A stretch of 37,106 bases of DNA from Purshia tridentata (lineage: Eukaryota; Streptophyta; Magnoliopsida; Rosales; Rosaceae), in the NCBI GenBank assembly GCA_003254885.1, contig QANT01004501.1, forward strand, positions 1 through 37,106, given 5' to 3'. Shown piece after piece: positions 31,534-37,106 of this stretch; within the stretch, counting starts at the first letter, position 1; each line of letters starts with the position of its first letter. The notes beneath the pieces are model-generated. The model was not told where the DNA came from. It did not search any database and saw only the letters and a program-made list of their open reading frames with translations. A program made the translations under genes and the position numbers.

Positions 31534-31783
31534 GTGGAAGCTGTCATTCATTTTGAGGATGACACTGAAGAGCTGCAACAATGGGATCAGCAGGTAATTA
31601 TCTGCCTTAATTAGTATCCAATATCTATTGGGTAGTGCTTGGATTTCTCTCATTTCCCGTTTGGGAACTCTTTTAAGTTTTCTTCTCATTTGATGACCTT
31701 TTTTGCAGATTCATGACCTTAGGCAAGAGCTCAATGTTCTTTTGAATAGTATGGGAAAGTCGGGCTTGGCAATTCCTGTCTAA
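31534..31783 (+). pseudogene. CSN4 3'-end fragment, copy 2, joined to glycine-rich coding DNA
   Basis: Exons 31534-31593 (VEAVIHFEDDTEELQQWDQQ) and 31709-31783 (IHDLRQELNVLLNSMGKSGL, then AIPV and stop) are separated by a 115-base intron with an intact GT...CAG. Over 235 bases (31534-31768) it aligns without gaps to copy 1 (26944-27178) with about 11 substitutions. It is closer than copy 1 to expected plant CSN4 (DDTEEL, GLAIPV) and its splice sites are intact, but it lacks everything upstream of this exon. Homology starts exactly at the exon's first base. The glycine-rich frame upstream runs into it in phase. Confidence 0.78.
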
Positions 31784-32256
31784 TCTCTGTTGATGTGGCT
31801 TCAGAAATTGGAAGTGAATTTGGTTTCACCTATATACACTTGGATATATAACTCTCTTTCCTCTCCGTATATTGAAGTAGATCACCACTTCACCAGGTAG
31901 TTGGCAACAATGTATCAAAGCTTCTAACATTGCTTTCTAAAATTGCTTGAAATATGTTTGTATCACCAACATGTATTACAACTTACAACTTTATTGAAAC
32001 CCAATTGAAAGTGAAGAAAAGAACAATGTTATTAAACATTTATAAAATTTAATAAACTTTAAAACTGCCGTACAAAAATCTAAATCAACAACGTTTTCCA
32101 CTACTGCAAAAATAAGGGGGAAAAAAATCTTTAACTTCATCCATCAGCTAAACGAAAATGTGGATGATATATTACATTTGCCGCAACAAAAATTATGCTG
32201 CCAAATCTCATCTTTTCTTCAACTTCTTAAGACTTTCCATCCTTGTGACCTAAATA
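31784..32256. other. Gap between CSN4 fragment 2 and the helicase gene
   Basis: The first part is plausibly leftover CSN4 3' UTR. The last 150-200 bases are the 3' UTR of the minus-strand helicase, including the former coding tail at about 32216-32256. No gene. Confidence 0.5.
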
Positions 32257-35200
32257 CTAGTCAATATCCTCCTCACCATAGTTTCCTCCCCTCTTCCTCT
32301 TCTTGCCTCCACTTTCTTTAATTTTCTGGACAAGTCAAACGCAAGTCACGTTTATCAACAATAGAAAACATTAAATTTTTTGCATTACAAGTACAATAGG
32401 AAAACTAATTACTTATATCTGATCGAACTAAAAAACCAATAAATTCAATGGCATATTGACAAATATAGAAAGAAAGAAAATAGCACCAACTTAGAAACAA
32501 CATTACCATCCGGGACAATCTTTTGGCCTCTGTGACAAGTTCTAACAATAGCAGGACTTCCTCTTCTTCAACAGGAAATTCAGGTAACTTTTTGCCTAAA
32601 CATTAACAAATTGTAAGCTTTCAAAATGCTCGTCTTTAGTGTCTCACCACACAAACCTAGAAACTGGAACCTACCAATGAGCTTCTCTATGCGTATATAC
32701 CACTCTAACTCATACTGATTTACTAGAGAGATTGCAACCCCAGATCGTCCAGCACGAGCAGTTCTTCCTACTCGATGGATGTAATCCTGTGACTCACTTG
32801 TAGTTAGCAAACCATGGAATACAAACAATTACAACACACAGTTTTTCAACAATATATCATCTGAAGGGAATTATACAATATTATTTTTCTTTCTTCCTTC
32901 TTTTGCCTTTTTACTTGCGAAAAAAATAATATTAAATGAATTCCAGCAGAATGCAAGGAAAAATTTAGAACAAAGAAGGGAAAGGGGAGGGGGGTAGGAC
33001 AACATTAGAGTGGCTTAGGGGAATCAAGATCTTTTCTGATTCATAAACTTAAAAAGCTGCAAAAAGAAGTTCCATAATAATATTAGGTCAATAGCATAAA
33101 TCCTCAATTTCATAGAAAAAATAATGTTAAGACCCTGAAAAAAGAGCAATGCTGACCATGACTGTGAATAGCAAACAACCAGCCTAACCTTAGAATTTGT
33201 GGGGATGTCATAATTAATAACCATATCTACATGTGGAATATCCAATCCTCTACTTGCCACATCAGTGCAGATAAGTACATTAATCTCTCCAGCTCTGAAC
33301 ATATTTAAGGCTCCAAGTCTTTTTGACTGCCAAATATACACCACGAACAAGATTTAGAGGACTCCAGAATAACATCCAACATTATTCAACTTCAAAAGAA
33401 TAAAGCAAAGTCATACCTACTTCTAGTTCATTTAAATTTATATACCTGGCTCATATGACCACTTATTGGAATGGCCCTTATGCCAAGATTTCGAAGCATC
33501 AAAGCCAAAATGCATGTTGCGTCGCATGTGCGAGTAAAAACCATTGTTGAATATTCACACCTCTCAGACAGAATATATACAAGAAAACAATCCTGTAATA
33601 ACAATAATTATGAATTTATATCCAAGAGAGACAGACATTAAACTCCTACAAGCTTAAAATGGTAGGAACTTCATGAAAGCAAAAATGCATGCCATGATTA
33701 CATCATGAATATTTGTGTCCAGATTTTGCATCAAATATGGATACATCCTACTTGTAGGGCATCCTACATATTAACCAGATTAAAAAATGATTGCCTGCTT
33801 AAATAAATATCCTGAAAGTAGAGGAAAAAAAAGACATGGAGAAACCTTGTACTCGGCTGGAAGAAAACAATATTGCTGCTTTAGTGTGTCAACAGTAGAA
33901 TATTTAGATGCTGCTTCAATCTGGGATAGCTCAAGAAACGGATTTGTTACAATTCAAGACAAAAAAACTGTGGAGAATGAACATGGTACAAGAAACTGTT
34001 TCATGATACCTTTACAGGGTTCCTTAGACAAGCCCTTTGCAGTTTCCGGACCTACAATGTTACAAGCAAAACTCTGTTAATTCGCATAAAAAATGATAAA
34101 ATATTTAAGGTTTACATAAATTATGCCTCCCTCAACTAGGAGCCAGCAGCATGCATAGGATAGCTTTCCTAAGTTCTGCAGTCCAACACCATCACCAGAC
34201 ACCATGATGATGTAACTGATGACATTTTCAGGGATGAAACTGGACACACTCTTAACTAAACAGCAAGGCTGGCTCAACTCAACAACCTACTATAACATGT
34301 ATTTGGCATCTTATGCCATAATCTGTTCTCTAGCATAAACTCCAAGGAGCCATATATCTCTGCTTGAAAGCAGGTAGGAAGTACAATGAAGTAGGAAATG
34401 CAACCTTAAATAGTATGGTGGTTGCATTGGAATCTTATACTAAAAGCATAAAAAAAATTTCATCACAGCTGGAAAATTCAAGATCGGTTCCTGAATGCTC
34501 TTTCCTTTTTAAAAAAAAATATCAATTCAAAGTAGTTTCATTGAAATTTCAAAAAAAATTCCCAAAATTTAAAATGCTGGTAAAAGATTTCATCATACTC
34601 CGGCCATAAAAAAATTCATACACAAAAGGTTCTAATAGGGTCACTATCAAGAATACGAATGCTTCTGCAGATGCATTGAAATAGATGAACATATACCTTT
34701 TTAGTCATGGTTGCAGAAAATAAATATGTTCTCCGATCACGAGGAGTGACATTCAGAATATCATCAACTGATTTTTCAAATTCCTCCTGAAGCAACTTGT
34801 CTGCCTCATCAAGAACCTGCTCAATTAGAAATAAGACGTCACTTATTATTTTTAGCCAGGTCTCATTACATGGAACATTGGAGGTTGTAACATAGAAGAT
34901 AATGTTACTATCCCTATGGGATGGGAAAAAAGATGAAAGAAACATCTCAGAAAATGGTTGAAACAAATTAAACAATTGACGTAGCCATTAATGCAATATC
35001 AAAACAATTTTATGTATCTTATTAAATATATTTTTTGCAATATCTTCTGGTTTTCATCACATGCTATTCTATCTCCATACCATCTAGCCCATTGCAACTA
35101 CATCATACAAAACAAAACTGAACAGCTAACATAGCAAAAATAGTCACCACATACCAAATATTTCACTGGGCGAAGTGAAAATCCTTTTGTGTTTGATAAA

Positions 35201-36282
35201 TGATCCACGAGGCGTCCAGGTGTCCCAACCTTCAAAGGAGTTTTGAAAGAAGAATGTTTAACAACAATAACAATTGAAAACCCAAAGATATAAATAACAA
35301 ATTAATACATAACTTGTCAATTTATGCTACACAGACAAAAGACTATACTAGTACAAAATTTAATAAAACCAAAGTTTCCATGCTGGTAAAATAAAAACTT
35401 ACAATAATGTGTGGCCGCTTTGCAAGATCGATAGACTGCTGCACCATGTCCAGTCCTCCAACAAGCTAAAAAAGAGATAAAAGAATTTCATTAATATATT
35501 TGTACCTTAACAAAATAAAAAAACTCAATTATGTTATTATGATATAAACATAATAACAAAGCTCATAAAATATGTAACATGCACTATGCCCGGCTAACGA
35601 ACTATAAACACCTCACCACTGCACACTTGACACCAATCTCTGATCCTAAAGCTTTAAACTGTTGGGCAATCTGAATTGCAAGTTCCCTGCAGCACGTGCA
35701 ATTCAATTAAAAAAAAAAACTTGATATAATATCGAGCTTTGTCTTAACATTTGATTTAGCACATGTAACCTTGTCGGGGACAGGACGAGCGCAAAAAATG
35801 CTTGCGGAGAATCTAGCAAGGCTTGCAATATCGGAAGCGCAAAAGCTCCGGTTTTACCCGAACCCGTTTGTGCAAGTCCAATCAAGTCTTTTCCTATAAC
35901 ACAAAAAGTCAAAAACCCATACTTAGAATCACCAGAGCTATATACATCTTTATATACGCATACAAAAAGCTATATATATAATATGTATAATTCAATACAG
36001 AAATTTGCAAACACCTAAACTAGGCAAATTGGAAAAAAAGAAGAAAATTTTAGAGTATAAATGAAATGATAGCAATGCGAAGTAAACGATTGCGAGATCA
36101 AACGAACCGCCGAGTGCATGTGGCAAGGTTTCGACTTGAATTCTGGTAGGTTTGGACCAGCCCAGCTTTTCACAAGCCTCCACCAATCTGGGCTCTAACC
36201 CCAATTCACTAAACGTCGGCACCACCTCCTCCTCCTCCTCTTCCTTAATTGCCGGAACCGCCTCGTTTTCGTCTGTGGCCAT
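32257..36282 (-). CDS. RH10: DEAD-box ATP-dependent RNA helicase, RH10/DDX47/Rrp3 group, 13 exons
   Basis: Exons on the minus strand: 36108-36282, 35770-35893, 35617-35686, 35403-35465, 35155-35229, 34697-34816, 34010-34051, 33846-33920, 33446-33592, 33189-33326, 32675-32786, 32507-32595, 32257-32325. All phases agree (1299 nt, 432 residues). Motifs in order: Q motif ([19 protein letters not shown]...RIQ), I AQTGSGKT (66-73), Ia SPTRELA, Ib TPGR, II DEAD (172-175), III SAT (203-205), [17 protein letters not shown] (318-326), [12 protein letters not shown] (347-356). [20 protein letters not shown] and NQYELEWYI mark the DDX47 group, which acts in the nucleolus on 18S pre-rRNA processing. The spacer between motifs I and Ia is shorter than I recall for Arabidopsis RH10. 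The start at 36282 gives an acidic N-terminus typical of the family; a Met 18 codons upstream (36336) is also in frame. The C-terminus is cut by a TAG. Confidence 0.93.
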
Positions 36283-37106
36283 TGTCAATATTGCCTGGTT
36301 TTCGCTAAGCAGAAGAAACGATGTCGTCGAGGTCATAAGGTTCGAAAATTTTTTTGGTCTAGGGTTTGTATATTGGCCTTTCTAATATGGCTTGAGACGA
36401 ACTGATTAGACAGAATGAGTTTGAATCAGACCCTACAACTGATTTGAGTTGGTATCGAGTTCTACTATCTATAGATGTTACTCCATTGTTAGCATTATCT
36501 TGGGGCGCAAGGAAATTATGGGAAGAGATTGGGCTTGCCTATCACCCATGTTTTCATTGAGAAGATTATTGCTACTGATCACTTGGCCTGCTTGTGTCGT
36601 GAGGTGGATTTGGGCACTCATTGATTTCCTTCCCTCATATATTGGGCCTATTTCGGCTAAGGATGTTACTCATGTAACTCTGCCCATGGGCTATTAAGTG
36701 CTTCAACGTTACTATCATAAACTTAAAAATATAGAATATAAATTATATAAGATATAGAGACTATACGATTTAATGTATGGATTATATAATTCATGACTTA
36801 ATATCATATTATAAATAAATTTTAGGTGTTATTTATGTAATTATTGATTAGTATAGTATTTTTTTATAAAATTTATCTCTATCGCGTATTACAATTTATT
36901 TTATATTACATAAAATCTATAATATAATTTTATTTCTTTAATAATTTTTATAAATATAATAGATAATATGTTAAATAAGCATGAATAAAATTTTCTTTAT
37001 AATTTTCTTTATTTGATAGCTATTTTCTTTATTTTTTGTTTAAATTACAAGGAGTTAAATTTCCGTATCCGCGGAAATTTCGACCAAATTTCGATTTCGC
37101 TAGGGT
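36283..37106. other. Upstream flank of the helicase gene, AT-rich
   Basis: The first 100 bases are probable 5' UTR and promoter of the helicase. An 82-codon plus-strand frame at 36449-36697 has no recognisable domain. From about 36710 onward the DNA is strongly AT-rich and shows no gene. Confidence 0.55.

Noticed and set aside
31243..31689. 148-codon minus-strand frame across the glycine-rich fragment and CSN4 copy 2
   Set aside because: It is antisense to clearly homologous plus-strand exons and intron; the open frame is a composition effect.
36445..36465. GAGTTGGTATCGAGTTC, resembling a copia-type primer binding site
   Set aside because: The match to the tRNA-Met complement breaks after TTGGTATC, and no LTR, TG...CA ends or polyprotein remains are nearby.
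36449..36697. 82-codon plus-strand frame upstream of the helicase
   Set aside because: It is hydrophobic in part but has no motif, no upstream promoter evidence and no splice context; probably chance.
1..37106. CRISPR arrays, phage defence or operon-type systems
   Set aside because: No regular spacer-repeat arrays or polycistronic gene strings exist; splicing and gene families are those of a plant nucleus.

Overview
This 37.1 kb window is nuclear DNA from a flowering plant. The base composition is AT-rich, most genes have several short exons separated by GT...AG introns, and the gene families are plant ones: a PPR-SMR organelle protein, the mitochondrial glycine decarboxylase H subunit, an ent-kaurenoic acid oxidase of the CYP88A type, and a plant-type serpin. 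The residue patterns look eudicot (perhaps a rosid), but the sequence alone does not fix the species. Two short runs of N inside long poly(A) and poly(T) tracts show that this is a draft assembly. Every spliced model below was built by hand from splice sites, reading phase and family motifs.

Layout. 1-3.7 kb: no convincing gene. 3.75-6.26 kb (minus): intronless PPR-SMR gene, EMB2217-like. 8.06-11.57 kb (minus): seven-exon gene for a ubiquitin-like plus SAYSvFN membrane protein. 13.58-15.16 kb (plus): four-exon GCSH. 15.78-19.04 kb (minus): eight-exon KAO/CYP88A P450, convergent with GCSH. 19.5-20.3 kb: degenerate tandem repeat of about 240 bp upstream of the P450. 20.96-22.5 kb (minus): gene for a 71-residue protein with an intron in its 5' UTR. 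24.5-25.9 kb (minus): serpin with a transit-peptide-like leader, broken by a frameshift. 26.6-31.8 kb: mosaic region with two partial copies of the 3' end of a COP9 signalosome subunit 4 gene, an intact secreted glycine-rich protein gene, a second broken glycine-rich fragment fused to one CSN4 copy, a 665 bp hAT-type element with perfect 8 bp target duplications, and both assembly gaps. 32.26-36.28 kb (minus): thirteen-exon DEAD-box helicase of the RH10/DDX47 group. The rest is AT-rich flank.

The intact genes are mostly single-copy housekeeping functions (organelle RNA metabolism, photorespiration, gibberellin synthesis, rRNA processing, probably ER translocon quality control). They do not form an operon-like or pathway cluster. 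The unusual biology lies in the 24.5-31.8 kb interval and in local features: a (CT)12 tract forming the 5' splice site of KAO intron 1, an exon-boundary join of a glycine-rich fragment to CSN4 exons, a plastid-type leader on a serpin, and an eroded helicase tail. I did not find a clearly new multi-gene system.
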